A stretch of 64,000 nt of DNA from Alphaproteobacteria bacterium (GCA_024742275.1 JANSYS010000004.1:1-64000), one strand, 5' to 3'. Shown: positions 44,339-60,818, counted from the stretch's first letter. The notes: generated by a model not told the origin, from the sequence alone. Numbers and translations are program-made.

Positions 44339-44353
44339 GACTTCCTCCCTCCC

Positions 44354-45796
44354 TTATCCGGGGAATTCCGCGAGCCCGAACTTCCCGGTCGACGGCGCCC
44401 TGCGTCCGTGCGAATAGCGGACGAGGGGGCCGACGACCGCCAGGGTCGCAAACAAGAGTACGAGTTCCAGGTGGTAGACCGCGCCGTACCCGGTCGCGGG
44501 ATTATTCAAGGCTTCGCCCAGCAAGCCGTGGGCGGCGAGCTGGGAAACGATATCGCGGACCGCGCCGCCGATCATGATGCCGCCGCCGGCGGCGGTCGCC
44601 TGGACCGCCCCCCAAGCGCCGAGGGCCAGTCCGCCGCCGTCGCTTTTCTCTCCGGCGAGGCTCATGGCCGCCACCAGAGAGCCGACGGCGAACATGCCGC
44701 CGCCGAGACCGATCAGCACCGTGCCGACCTGGAACAGGACCGCCGATTGCAGAGGCGAGGCGAAGATCAGGGCCGAGAACGCGAACACGCCGACCACGCA
44801 GCCGAAGGCGGCCAGCTTGCACGGATCGCCGCCGCGCCCGAGATCCCGGGCGGCGAGGGCGAAACCGATCAGCGTGCCGAAGGCGAACAGCGCTGTCAGC
44901 CGGGTGGTCTCGCCGACCGTCATTGCCAGGATCTCGCCGCCATAGGGTTCCAGCAGGATGTCCTGCATGCTGAACGCGGCGGTTCCCAGAAAGACGGCGA
45001 CCAGCAGCCGGCCGGCACGGCGGCCGGCGATGAAGGCGGCCCAGGCCTCGGCGAAGGTCGGGCGGGGCCGGTCCGGACGGGTGCGCGACGGATCCCGAAC
45101 CTCTTGTTTCCACAGCGCGATCAGGTTCAGCGCCAAGGTTGCGACGGCGGTGCCCTGGATGACCTGGATGAGCCGAAGCTGGCTGAAATCGGCCAGCAGT
45201 TCGCCGACGATCACCGCGGCCAGCCCCATACCCACGAGCAGCATGACGTAGAGCATCGCCACCACGCGCGGTCGCGCGTCCTCGCTCGCCAGGTCGGTGG
45301 CGAGGGCGAGACCGGCGGTCTGCGTGGTGTGCAGGCCGATCCCGACCAGCAGGAAAGCGAGGGCGGAGGCGGCGTAGCCGACCCACTGCGGTCCGGTGGT
45401 GATGTCGCCGGACAGGATGATCAGCGCGAAGGGCATAATCGCCAGCCCGCCGAACTGAAGCATGGTGCCCATCCAGATGAACGGCACCCGCTTCCATCCG
45501 AGCAAGGAGCGGTAGGTATCGCTGCGGTGGCCGACAAGCACGCGGAACGGCGCGAAGAGCAGCGGTAGCGAAACCATCATCGCCACCAGCCAGGTCGGTA
45601 CGCCGAGTTCGACGATCATGACCCGATTCAGGGTGCCGTTGAGCAGCACGATGGCCATTCCCACGGAGACCTGGAAGAGCGAGAGGCGCAGCAGGCGGCC
45701 GAGCGGAAGATCCGGCGTCGCGGCGTCGGCAAACGGAAGCAGACGCGGGGCGACCTGCATCCACATATGCGACATCCTGCGACGGCTCGGGCTCAT
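44354..45796 (-). CDS. lhaA: LH1 assembly protein LhaA (PucC/BCH MFS family)
   Basis: A 480-residue major-facilitator protein with 12 predicted helices. It is needed for LH1 assembly. Conserved BCH-family residues are MAIVLLNGTLNRVMIVELGVP and GHRSDTYRSLLGWKRVPFIW. Its start overlaps the bchM stop (TGATG-type). It is related to the protein at 58218-59591. Confidence 0.93.
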   Translation of the reverse strand: MSPSRRRMSHMWMQVAPRLLPFADAATPDLPLGRLLRLSLFQVSVGMAIVLLNGTLNRVMIVELGVPTWLVAMMVSLPLLFAPFRVLVGHRSDTYRSLLGWKRVPFIWMGTMLQFGGLAIMPFALIILSGDITTGPQWVGYAASALAFLLVGIGLHTTQTAGLALATDLASEDARPRVVAMLYVMLLVGMGLAAVIVGELLADFSQLRLIQVIQGTAVATLALNLIALWKQEVRDPSRTRPDRPRPTFAEAWAAFIAGRRAGRLLVAVFLGTAAFSMQDILLEPYGGEILAMTVGETTRLTALFAFGTLIGFALAARDLGRGGDPCKLAAFGCVVGVFAFSALIFASPLQSAVLFQVGTVLIGLGGGMFAVGSLVAAMSLAGEKSDGGGLALGAWGAVQATAAGGGIMIGGAVRDIVSQLAAHGLLGEALNNPATGYGAVYHLELVLLFATLAVVGPLVRYSHGRRAPSTGKFGLAEFPG

Positions 45797-46493
45797 CAGC
45801 GGGTCAGCTCCATCGCTTGCGAGATGTAGAAACCGCTGTCCACCCGTTCGCCACGGCCGACCGTCAGATCGCTCAGCGCATCCTCGCGACGCACGGCGGC
45901 GACGAGCCCGCGATGGGAGACCGGCTGGATCGATGGCGAGCGGTCCTGGCGGGGAAACAGCTTGCCGGCGGTGTGCATGACCGTGAGCAGGGCGGTGCGC
46001 GGCGCGAAGGTGAACACCATCGACGTCGACGTCCGCGGCGCCAGGCCCGCCAGAACCCGCACCGCGTCGTCGGCCCGGTAGTGGATCAGGCTGTCCATCG
46101 CCACCACGTGGTCGAAGCGTCCGAGCGCCGGGTCGAGCATGTCGCCCACCCGAAAGTCCACCCGTCCCGGACCCGGAACATCGGGAAGACGCTCCCGGGC
46201 GAGGTCGACCAGGGTCGGCGACAGGTCGATCGCAACCACCTCGGCACCGCGGCGCGCCGCCTCGACTGCAAGAGCCCCCGTGCCGCAGCCGGCATCGAGG
46301 ATCCGCCGGCCTGCGAGATCCTCAGGAAGCCAGTTCAGCAGGAGGCGGCGCATTCTGTCGCGCCCGGCTCGCACCGTCGCGCGGATCCCGCTGACCGGCG
46401 CATCGGAGGTCAGACGGGCCCAGGCCTCGGCGGCCGTGCGATCGAAATAGGTTTCGACCTGCTGGCGTCGGTTTGTGTAGGTCGCGCTCTGCA

Positions 46494-46494
<1 letters not shown>
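45796..46494 (-). CDS. bchM: Mg-protoporphyrin IX methyltransferase
   Basis: A 232-residue SAM methyltransferase that methylates the C13 propionate of Mg-protoporphyrin IX, supplying AcsF. Motif I is ILDAGCGTGALAVEAARRG (about 66-84). QVETYFDRTAAEAW and VMHTAGKLFPRQDRSPSIQP are characteristic of BchM. It lies between bchL and lhaA. Confidence 0.95.
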
Positions 46495-51079
<4,585 letters not shown>

Positions 51080-51105
<26 letters not shown>

Positions 51106-52699
51106 CGTACAGCGTTTCGACTGTGATCGTGGCGACTCCGCGCTCTCGCGCGAAGGTCTCGGTGTTCCGACGTGCTTTGCCGCGCACGAAGAACGGGATC
51201 TTTTTCAGCTCCTGGTCGGCATCCGGGCTCCAGGCGGGCTCCGAAAGGTCGTTTGCCGCGGCGGTCGGCTCGAAGGAGGGGGCCGGCGCGCCGACGGCCG
51301 CCTGCTGGGCATGGTCCGCCGGAGAGGCGCTTTGACGGGAGGGACTCTGGTGGGAGGCGCCATGGTGCGAAGCGCCGGCGGCGTCGTGAAACTCGAAGTC
51401 GCCGCGGAACATGGCGAGCAGGTGTTCCTCGAGTCCCATCATCAGCGGATGGACCCAGGTGTCCCAGAGCACGTTGGCGCCCTCGAAACCCATCTGTGGG
51501 GATCGCCGCGCCGGATAGTCCTGGACATGAACCGGCGCGGAAATGACGGCGCAGCCGATGCCGAGACGCTTGGCGATATGCCGTTCCATCTGGGTGCCGA
51601 GTACCAGTTCCGGCCGCAACTCGGCGATCCGGTCCTCGACGTCCAGATAGTCGTCGGTGATCAGCGCCTCGCATCCGAGTTCCTCGGCGACGGCGCGGAC
51701 CTCCCGGGCGAAGGTACGGTCGTAGGTTCCGACGCCGACCACGTCGAAGCCGAATTCGTTGGCGGCGACACGGGCGGCAGCGACGGCGTGGGTTCCGTCG
51801 CCGAAGACGAAGACCCGCTTTCCGGTCAGGTAGGTGCTGTCGATCGAGCGCGAGTACCAGGGCAGGCGCGATCGCTCACTGTCGAGTTCCGCGCTCGGAT
51901 CGATGCCGGCGAGGGCAGCCACTTCGTTGATGAAGGCTCGGGTCGCGCCCACGCCGATGGGAACCGTGGTCGTCCGCGGCTGGCCGAAGGTCCGCTCCAG
52001 CCAGCGCGCCGTGGTCTCCGCCGTCTCCGGATAGAGCACGACGTTGAAATCCGCGTCGCCCAGGCGGGCCAGGTCGGCCGGAGTCGCGCCCCGGGGCGCG
52101 ACCACGCGGACGTCAATGCCGAGCCGCTCCAGCAGGTCGGTGATCTCCACCACGTCGTCGCGATGGCGAAAGCCGAGCGCGGTCGGCCCGAGGATGTTGC
52201 AGGACGGTTTCTGGCCGTCCGGCCTCGCCGGCCTTGCGGTGCCGGTTTCGGGAGCGTTCGCTCCGGCGAAGGCCCGGACGAGTTGGTAGAAGGTTTCCGA
52301 CGCGCCCCAGTTTTCCTTGCGCTGATACGACGGCAGCTCGAGCGGCACCACCGGAACCGGCAGACCGAGCGTTCGCCCGAGGCCGCCCGGATCGTCCTGG
52401 ATCAATTCGGCGGTGCAGGAGGCGCCGACCATGATGGCCTGCGGTTGGAAGCGGTCGTGGGCCTCTCGCAGGGTGCGCTTGAAGAGTTCCGCGGTGTCGG
52501 ACCCGAGGTCGCGGGCCTGGAAGGTCGTGTAGGTGACCGGCGGCCGATGCGGCAGCCGCTCGATCATGGTGAACAGCAGGTCGGCGTACGTGTCGCCCTG
52601 CGGGGCGTGAAGGACGTAGTGCAACTCCCGCATGGCGGTTGCCACGCGCATTGCGCCGACATGGGGCGGCCCTTCGTATGTCCACACCGCGAGCTTCAT
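51080..52699 (-). CDS. bchB: light-independent protochlorophyllide reductase subunit B
   Basis: A 539-residue NifK-like subunit. Start [20 protein letters not shown], then the cluster-proximal DPGGLGR and [13 protein letters not shown]. Its C-terminal domain ([20 protein letters not shown]) is the small helical module. Between them is a low-complexity linker about 40 residues long, rich in Ser, His, Gln, Ala ([18 protein letters not shown]), which makes this protein slightly longer than the usual 510-535. Confidence 0.96.
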
Positions 52700-52702
52700 G
52701 GC

Positions 52703-54522
<1,820 letters not shown>

Positions 54523-54600
54523 CGTCGAACTCCCTCGAAGGCGGACCGGAACGTTGTCCGGGGATCCTCAAGGAGGACTCTACGGTCGATCCGACGAGAG

Positions 54601-54634
54601 TGTCAACTTAACTAGACGTCCAAAAAATTTTACA
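54601..54634. promoter_or_regulatory. two one-mismatch PpsR-like sites upstream of bchF
   Basis: TGTCAACTTAACTAGACG (54601-54618) is TGT-N12-ACG, and CGTCCAAAAAATTTTACA (54617-54634) is CGT-N12-ACA. They share two bases and sit 79-112 bases before the bchF start. Each differs from TGT-N12-ACA at one base, so they would be weaker sites. Confidence 0.55.
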
Positions 54635-54810
54635 CATAGACAAAATTTTGCGGTAGCATCCCGTCAGAATTGCAGGGCAGTCGGTTTTTGGAGGCTGGAA
54701 GAAATTAAATTACGTTTATTCGTGGTTTCGGCGAATAGTACTTACGGGCGACATGGCGATGTGTAACGGTAAATCAAAACGCTCGAAAAGAACAACGAGG
54801 GGCGAACGCC

Positions 54811-55680
54811 ATGCCGGTAATTCGAGCCACGGTTGATGTGGATCGCCGACCCATCGACCAACGTGTGGTCAATCCTAATCGCGAGCAACGTAGGTGGGAC
54901 GCTCCGCCAGCGCTGTCGGTTCCTCTGATGCGAACCATCGAGGCAGAGGTCATTCCTCGGCTGTTGCTGATGCACGGCACAGGTGCCGCGGCACCCCGGA
55001 CGGGGTCGGCAATTCTTCCGGCTGATGTCGAAACCCTGGTCACCCATTTGCTCGTCGCCCCGCCGGGCGAAGTCGACTTGTGTCTGGCGGAGATTCGAGG
55101 GCGCGGGGCGGATGATGAGACCGTCCTGCTCGACCTGCTGGCGCCAAGCGCCCGTTTGCTCGGGGTCATGTGGGAGCGGGATCTGTGCGACTTCACAGAT
55201 GTGACGGTCGCCCTCAACCAGCTCCAAAGGCTCTTGCACGGTATTTCCTGCGATCTCGATCCATTTGAAGGACCGATGCCGGTCGGACCGTCTGTAATGC
55301 TGTCTGCGACTCCGGGGGAGCAGCACACTTTTGGTACATCGGTTGTGAGCGAGTTCTACCGCCGGGCCGGATGGTCCGTGTGCGAGGAGATGCCGCGCAC
55401 GGAGCGCGAGATCGTCCTTTGCGCGAAGAAACGCTGGTTTTCGGTCGTGGGCTTCTCTCTGAGCGGTGAGTTATTGATCGACCAACTCGCTTCGGTTATC
55501 AGGGGCGTGCGGAAGTCTTCACGGAACCGTGATGTCGGCATCATTGTTGGGGGGCCGGTGTTCCAGGATCACCCGGATTGGGTGGCCTATGTGGGCGCCG
55601 ATGCTTCGGCATTGGACGGTCGGGATGCGGTCATACAATCCTTGAGCTTGTTGCAACTGTTGGCTAGGCCCACCTTCTAG
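54811..55680 (+). CDS. ppaA: PpaA/AerR, B12-binding light/oxygen antirepressor
   Basis: A 289-residue regulator with a helical linker region and a C-terminal cobalamin-binding Rossmann domain. The likely lower-ligand region contains His172 (PGEQHTFGTSVVSEFYRRAG) and the GIIVGGPVF strand-loop (about 246-254). In Rhodobacter, AerR/PpaA interacts with CrtJ/PpsR to relieve repression in the dark-light/oxygen switch. Its gene sits directly before ppsR. The annotated start ATG 54811 has GAGGGGCG before it. Confidence 0.87.
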   Translation: MPVIRATVDVDRRPIDQRVVNPNREQRRWDAPPALSVPLMRTIEAEVIPRLLLMHGTGAAAPRTGSAILPADVETLVTHLLVAPPGEVDLCLAEIRGRGADDETVLLDLLAPSARLLGVMWERDLCDFTDVTVALNQLQRLLHGISCDLDPFEGPMPVGPSVMLSATPGEQHTFGTSVVSEFYRRAGWSVCEEMPRTEREIVLCAKKRWFSVVGFSLSGELLIDQLASVIRGVRKSSRNRDVGIIVGGPVFQDHPDWVAYVGADASALDGRDAVIQSLSLLQLLARPTF

Positions 55681-55754
55681 CCGCCTGAGAAGCTCGAGAC
55701 GACAGAGGCATAACGTCACTAAAGCCGTCGGCCTACGGCTTAGCGCAGAAACTG

Positions 55755-57212
55755 TTGAGCGAGTCTCGAGTGTTCAAAAACCTTCCGGCGCTGGCTGAAG
55801 TGTTGAATCCGTTCAAATCTCCGCGGAAGTCGATTGGCGACCTGGACGCGGACATTGCCGCAATGGCGATCGGTATGGCGGCCGACATCGCGTTGATCGT
55901 CGATAGGAACGGTGTGATTAGAGACGTTGCCTTCAGCACTTCCGACCTTACCAATCACCCGTTCGATACATGCATCGGCACAGCTCTCGTCAGTACTGTT
56001 ACGATCGAGAGCCGCGACAAGATCACAGAAATGTTGTCTGAAGCCGCGGGCGGCACCGTCACGCGATGGCGTCAGGTAAATCATCCCTCGGACGCTGGCC
56101 TCGATCTGCCGGTTCGCTACGGCGCGTTGCGGATGGGAGACGATCGGACCCTCGTGCTTGGACGCGATCTCAGCGCAATGGCCGAACTTCAGCAGCGCCT
56201 GGTCGATGCGCAGAATGCGATGGAGCGGGAGTACGCGCGACTTCGTCATGCGGAGACCCGCTACAGGATGCTGTTCCAGGTGGCCTCTGAAGCCGTGGTC
56301 ATCGTGCATGCGACAAGCCGGAAGATCGTCGAGGTCAATCCCGCCGCCGTCCGGTTGCTGGACCGCGATACCAAGAAACTCAGCGGTGTGCCGCTCCAGG
56401 ACATCATCGCCGAGGACAGTTGGGAGGATGCCAGCGCGCTGCTCGTCGCCGTCGGTGCGACAGGTCGGCCGGCACAGGCGACCGTGAGGGTCGGGCGCGC
56501 GGGGCATTCGCTGGAGATGGGAGCGTCGATCTTCCGACAGGGAAACGATGCCCATTTTCTGCTTCGACTCGGCGTCGCCGATATGCCCACCCCTTCGGAA
56601 ACGGAGAATCTGGCGCGATCGTCCATGCTCAAGGCGATTTCCCAAATCCCAGACGGTTTTGTCGTGACCGATACCGATTTCCGCGTGATGGCCTTGAATG
56701 GTGCTTTCCTGGATCTTGCCCAACTCGCGACCGAGGAGCAGGCGATGGGCGAGCCGATCAGCCGCTGGCTGGGCCGCGCCGTGGACATCAACGTTATCTC
56801 GGCCAATTTGCGAAAGCAGGGAGCGGTGCGGCAATTCTCGACTGTGGTGAACGGCGAGTTCGGGGCGCGGGAATCGGTCGAAGTCTCCGCTGTATCGGTG
56901 TCCGGTGCCGAGGATGCCTGTTTCGGCTTCGCCATCCGGCCGGCGCATCGTCGGGTCGAGGCATTCGGCGGCGAGGCCCAGACCCTGCCGCGGGACGCAA
57001 GCCAACTGACCGAACTTGTTGGGCGGGTCACCTTAAAGGATCTGGTGCGCGAGACCACCGACGTGATCGAGCGGCTGTGTATCGAGACGGCATTGCGGCT
57101 GACCGGTGACAACCGGGCGTCGGCGGCGGAAATGTTGGGCCTCAGTCGGCAAAGTCTCTATTCCAAGTTGCGCCGCTACGGCCTGTCCGATGCCGATGCA
57201 CCGGACGACTAG
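55755..57212 (+). CDS. ppsR: transcriptional repressor PpsR/CrtJ
   Basis: A 485-residue regulator with three PAS domains (about 30-150, 165-290, 300-400, joined by a helical linker near 148-165) and a C-terminal FIS-type HTH (TGDNRASAAEMLGLSRQSLY then SKLRRYG). Cys442 in the HTH helix corresponds to the redox-sensitive Cys of CrtJ/PpsR. I used TTG 55755 because the frame is open there; GTG 55770 is possible and no ATG is available near the start. It represses pigment and puf genes at high O2. Confidence 0.94.
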   Translation: MSESRVFKNLPALAEVLNPFKSPRKSIGDLDADIAAMAIGMAADIALIVDRNGVIRDVAFSTSDLTNHPFDTCIGTALVSTVTIESRDKITEMLSEAAGGTVTRWRQVNHPSDAGLDLPVRYGALRMGDDRTLVLGRDLSAMAELQQRLVDAQNAMEREYARLRHAETRYRMLFQVASEAVVIVHATSRKIVEVNPAAVRLLDRDTKKLSGVPLQDIIAEDSWEDASALLVAVGATGRPAQATVRVGRAGHSLEMGASIFRQGNDAHFLLRLGVADMPTPSETENLARSSMLKAISQIPDGFVVTDTDFRVMALNGAFLDLAQLATEEQAMGEPISRWLGRAVDINVISANLRKQGAVRQFSTVVNGEFGARESVEVSAVSVSGAEDACFGFAIRPAHRRVEAFGGEAQTLPRDASQLTELVGRVTLKDLVRETTDVIERLCIETALRLTGDNRASAAEMLGLSRQSLYSKLRRYGLSDADAPDD

Positions 57213-57233
57213 AACAAGGGCCGACCGGCTGAC

Positions 57234-57251
57234 TGTCAACTTTTCCTGACA
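57234..57251. promoter_or_regulatory. PpsR/CrtJ binding site upstream of bchG (1)
   Basis: TGTCAACTTTTCCTGACA fits TGT-N12-ACA with arms tgtca/tgaca. It lies 54 bases before the bchG start and 22 bases after ppsR, so it could also act as an autoregulatory or read-through block. Confidence 0.85.
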
Positions 57252-57257
57252 ATCGAG

Positions 57258-57275
57258 CGTAAAGTTAAATTGACA
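57258..57275. promoter_or_regulatory. one-mismatch PpsR-like site upstream of bchG (2)
   Basis: CGTAAAGTTAAATTGACA is CGT-N12-ACA, beginning 7 bases after the first site ends. A third half-fitting copy (TGT at 57284, ACC at 57299) follows. The cluster of three suggests cooperative binding on the bchG promoter. Confidence 0.6.
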
Positions 57276-57304
57276 CTTCTGGCTGTCAATTTTACGCTAC
57301 CCCC

Positions 57305-58207
57305 ATGGTCGATACTCACGCAGTCAGGGCTACACGACCGCGCCATCCGGCGCCGTCCGCGCTTCTGGAATTGTTGAAGCCGATCACCTGGTTCGCCCCC
57401 ATGTGGGCGTTCATGTGCGGGGTCGTTTCCTCCGGGGTGCCCATCAGCGAAAACTGGGTGACGCTCCTGCTCGGAGTCCTGCTGGCCGGGCCGCTGGTTT
57501 GCGGTACGAGCCAGGCGGTGAACGATTGGTTCGATCGCCATGTCGACGCGATCAACGAGCCGAACCGACCGATCCCCTCGGGGCGAGTGCCGGGCCGTTG
57601 GGGGTTGGGACTCGGCATTGCCTGGACGGTTTTCTCGCTCGGCGTCGCCATGCTTCTCGGCGTCTGGGTCGCCGTTGCAGCGGCGGTCGGTCTGCTCCTG
57701 GCTTGGGCCTACAGCGCGCCTCCCTTCCGTCTCAAGCAGAACGGCTGGCTCGGCTGTCTCACCGTCGGCGCCTGCTACGAGGGGCTTCCCTGGTTCACCG
57801 GCGCGGCGGCAATGTCCGGTCAGCTGCCGAGTACGCCGATCCTGATCCTGGCGGGTCTCTACAGCCTGGGCGCTTTCGGGATCATGGCGCTCAACGATTT
57901 CAAGGCGGTGGAGGGTGATCGTCAGCTCGGCCTGAAGTCGCTGCCGGTCCTGCTCGGCGTGCGGGGCGCCGCTCTGCTCGCCTGCGCGGTGATGACCGTT
58001 CCGCAACTCGTCGTCGTCGGTCTTCTCTTCTCCTGGAGCGCTCCGGTCCATGCGGCGGTCGTCGCCGCCCTCGTGGCCGTGCAAGCAACGCTCATGGTCC
58101 GGCTGCTCGAAGATCCGCGCCGGTATGCGGCCTGGTACAACGCCACCGGTACGACGCTCTACGTGCTGGGCATGTTGGCAAGCGCCTTCGCGCTGTCCGC
58201 GGGATAG
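57305..58207 (+). CDS. bchG: bacteriochlorophyll synthase (geranylgeranyl/phytyl transferase)
   Basis: A 300-residue UbiA-family prenyltransferase that attaches the isoprenoid tail to bacteriochlorophyllide a. The Asp-rich motif is NDWFDRHVDAINEPNRPIPS (about 79-98) and the second is ALNDFKAVEGDRQLGLKSLP (about 197-216). About nine hydrophobic helices. ATG 57305 follows the PpsR sites; bchG-pucC family-bchP form a rightward operon. Confidence 0.96.
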   Translation: MVDTHAVRATRPRHPAPSALLELLKPITWFAPMWAFMCGVVSSGVPISENWVTLLLGVLLAGPLVCGTSQAVNDWFDRHVDAINEPNRPIPSGRVPGRWGLGLGIAWTVFSLGVAMLLGVWVAVAAAVGLLLAWAYSAPPFRLKQNGWLGCLTVGACYEGLPWFTGAAAMSGQLPSTPILILAGLYSLGAFGIMALNDFKAVEGDRQLGLKSLPVLLGVRGAALLACAVMTVPQLVVVGLLFSWSAPVHAAVVAALVAVQATLMVRLLEDPRRYAAWYNATGTTLYVLGMLASAFALSAG

Positions 58208-58217
58208 GGAGAGGAAG

Positions 58218-59591
58218 ATGACGTCCGGACTCGGTTGGATCGGTATTCTCCGCCTCGGACTCATTCAAACCTCCCTTGGCGCCGTCGTCGTTATCTGCAC
58301 CTCGACCCTCAACCGGGTCATGGTGGTGGAACTCGCCCTTCCCGCCATGGTTCCGGGTTTCCTGGTGGCCATGCACTATGCGGTACAGATCCTGCGGCCG
58401 CGCTGGGGCTACGGGTCCGATGCCGGCGGACGGCGAACCCCCTGGATCGTCGGCGGTATGGGACTGCTCTGTGCGGGCGGCACGGGCGCCGCCGTCGCCA
58501 CGAGCCTGATTGCCGCCGACCCGGTACTCGGCCTAGCCGCCGCCGCTGTGGCTTTCCTTTTGATCGGCGCCGGTGTCGGCGCGGCCGGAACGTCCCTGCT
58601 CGTGCTGCTCGCGACGAGCGTTGCGCCGGCCCGGCGTCCTGCGGCCGCGACGATCGTCTGGCTGATGATGATCGCCGGGTTCGTTGTGACCGCCGCGACT
58701 CTGGGAGCGTTGCTCGACCCCTATTCGGCGGAGCGGCTCGTGCTGCTCGTCGCCTGCGCCTCTCTGATCGCTTTCATCGTCTCCGCGCTCGCGGTGTGGG
58801 GCGTCGAGCGCCCGACTGGGGCAGCCTCTCCGACCGAGGGTCCGGCGGTTGCTGAGGCGGCGGCCGGCCATCAGCCGCCGCCCTCCTTCCGTGCCGCCTT
58901 AGCCGAAGTCTGGCGCGAGGCGACCGTGCGCCGCTTCGCGGTTTTTGTTTTCGTTTCCATGCTCGCCTACAGCGCTCAGGACCTGATCCTGGAGCCATAT
59001 GCCGGCCTCGTGTTCGGCCTCACGCCGGGACAGTCGACGGCGCTCTCCGGCGTTCATCACGGCGGGGTTCTGCTGGGCATGCTCGCGGTCGGCGCCGTCT
59101 GCACCCTGTTCGGACGCCGTCGGTTCGGCGCGATGGGAACCTGGGTGGTCGGCGGTTGCCTGGCCTCCGGAGTCGCGATGCTGGCTCTGGCCGCCGGTGG
59201 TACGGCGCCCGGCGAGTGGCCGCTCCGACTGAACGTGTTTCTGCTCGGTCTCTCCAACGGTGCGTTCGCCGTCGCCGCCATCGGGACAATGATGGCGATC
59301 GCCGCGACGGGCCGGACCCGCCGCGAAGGAACGCGGATGGGTGTTTTCGGCGCGGCTCAGGCGCTCGCTTTCGGCCTCGGCGGACTGCTGGGCGCGATCT
59401 CGGTCGATATTCTGCGCCTCATTTTTCCTTCGGTCGCCACAGCCTACGGCGCTGTTTTCGCCGTGGAGGCGGCCCTCTTTCTCGTCGCCGCGGTCCTCGC
59501 TTTGCGGGTGGGTAGCCGTGCGACCATGACAGGACAGACCATGGACCCGGCCACTCTTGGCCGCGGCGTCATCGCCGGTGTGGTCCGCTAG
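58218..59591 (+). CDS. PucC/BCH-family MFS transporter
   Basis: A 457-residue protein with 12 predicted helices. It shares the BCH-family start (LGAVVVICTSTLNRVMVVEL) and helix patterns with LhaA but belongs to the branch found between bchG and bchP. It may move pigments or aid assembly of antenna. ATG 58218 has GAGGAAG before it; the longer frame upstream overlaps bchG. Confidence 0.88.
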   Translation: MTSGLGWIGILRLGLIQTSLGAVVVICTSTLNRVMVVELALPAMVPGFLVAMHYAVQILRPRWGYGSDAGGRRTPWIVGGMGLLCAGGTGAAVATSLIAADPVLGLAAAAVAFLLIGAGVGAAGTSLLVLLATSVAPARRPAAATIVWLMMIAGFVVTAATLGALLDPYSAERLVLLVACASLIAFIVSALAVWGVERPTGAASPTEGPAVAEAAAGHQPPPSFRAALAEVWREATVRRFAVFVFVSMLAYSAQDLILEPYAGLVFGLTPGQSTALSGVHHGGVLLGMLAVGAVCTLFGRRRFGAMGTWVVGGCLASGVAMLALAAGGTAPGEWPLRLNVFLLGLSNGAFAVAAIGTMMAIAATGRTRREGTRMGVFGAAQALAFGLGGLLGAISVDILRLIFPSVATAYGAVFAVEAALFLVAAVLALRVGSRATMTGQTMDPATLGRGVIAGVVR

Positions 59592-59600
59592 GAGACAGCC

Positions 59601-60815
59601 ATGACTCAATCCAGCAATCGGGGTTCAGCGGCGCTCGCGCCGGTCTTCGATGTGATCGTGGTGGGCGGCGGACCGTCGGGGGCGACGGCGGCGGAGATCC
59701 TGGCCCGCGCTGGTCGATCCGTTGCGCTTCTCGACCGGGCCGGCCGCATCAAGCCTTGTGGTGGCGCGGTACCGCCCCGCCTGATCCGAGACTTCGCCAT
59801 TCCAGAGAGCCTAATCGTTGCCCGGGCGCGCGGTGCCCGCATCGTCGCCCCCTCGACCCGCGTGGTCGACATGCCGATAGAGGACGGGTTTGTCGGTATG
59901 GTCGACCGGGAGATCTTCGATGAGGCGCTGCGCGTGCGCGCGGCGGAGGCCGGCGCCACGCGGCTCACCGGGACATACGACCATATCAGCCGCAACGGGG
60001 ACGGCCTCGCGACGGTCCATTTCCGAGAAAGCCGGCAGGGCGGGGAGCCCAAGGCGGTCGCCGGGCGGATCGTGATCGGCGCCGACGGGGCCCGCTCCCA
60101 GGTGGCGCGCCAGGAAGTGCCGGGCGCAGGCGAGGGAAAATGCGTCTTCGCCTATCACGAGATCATCGACGTCGCGGAGGACGGTCCCGACGCGGATCGA
60201 TGCGACGTCTACTACCATAGCGATCTGTCGCCCGATTTCTACGCCTGGATCTTTCCGCACGGGAAGACCGCGAGCGTCGGCACCGGCAGCATGCAAAAAG
60301 GCTTCGGCCTGCGTCAGGCGACGGCGGCGCTGCGGGAGCGTGCCGGGCTCGCCGCCGCCCCGACGATCCGATGCGAGGGCGCGCCGATCCCGCTCAAGCC
60401 CCTGAAACGCTGGGACAACGGCCGGGACGTCGTATTGGCCGGGGATGCCGCCGGGTGTGTGGCACCGGCTTCCGGCGAAGGAATCTACTACGCCATGGTC
60501 GGCGGCCAGATCGCCGCCGAGACGGCCGAGGAAGTTCTGAGCACAGGGGATGTCCGGGCACTTGCCAATGCCCGCCGCCGGTTCATGAAGTTGCATGGCT
60601 GGGTGTTCTGGGTACTCGGTGTGATGCAGTCCTTCTGGTACTCGTCGGACCGCCGGCGCGAGCGGTTCGTCAGCATGTGCGGCGATCCGGACGTTCAGCG
60701 ACTGACCTGGCAATCCTACATGGAGAAGGAACTGGTCAGGGCCGATCCGCTGGCGCATCTGCGGATCTTCCTCAAGGACACGGCCCACCTGCTCGGTCTG
60801 GCCAAGGTCTCCTGA
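59601..60815 (+). CDS. bchP: geranylgeranyl diphosphate/bacteriochlorophyll reductase
   Basis: A 404-residue flavin-dependent reductase that saturates geranylgeranyl to phytyl on bacteriochlorophyll. The FAD motif is VIVVGGGPSGATAAEILARAG (parts at about 16-36). The second dinucleotide segment is VVLAGDAAGCVAPASGEGIY (about 277-296). It starts 9 bases after the MFS gene. Confidence 0.95.
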   Translation: MTQSSNRGSAALAPVFDVIVVGGGPSGATAAEILARAGRSVALLDRAGRIKPCGGAVPPRLIRDFAIPESLIVARARGARIVAPSTRVVDMPIEDGFVGMVDREIFDEALRVRAAEAGATRLTGTYDHISRNGDGLATVHFRESRQGGEPKAVAGRIVIGADGARSQVARQEVPGAGEGKCVFAYHEIIDVAEDGPDADRCDVYYHSDLSPDFYAWIFPHGKTASVGTGSMQKGFGLRQATAALRERAGLAAAPTIRCEGAPIPLKPLKRWDNGRDVVLAGDAAGCVAPASGEGIYYAMVGGQIAAETAEEVLSTGDVRALANARRRFMKLHGWVFWVLGVMQSFWYSSDRRRERFVSMCGDPDVQRLTWQSYMEKELVRADPLAHLRIFLKDTAHLLGLAKVS

Positions 60816-60818
60816 GCC

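Noticed and set aside
43487..45568. Plus-strand open frame of about 690 codons opposite puhA and lhaA
   Set aside because: Shadow of recognised genes on the other strand, with low-complexity Arg/Asp/Gly composition.
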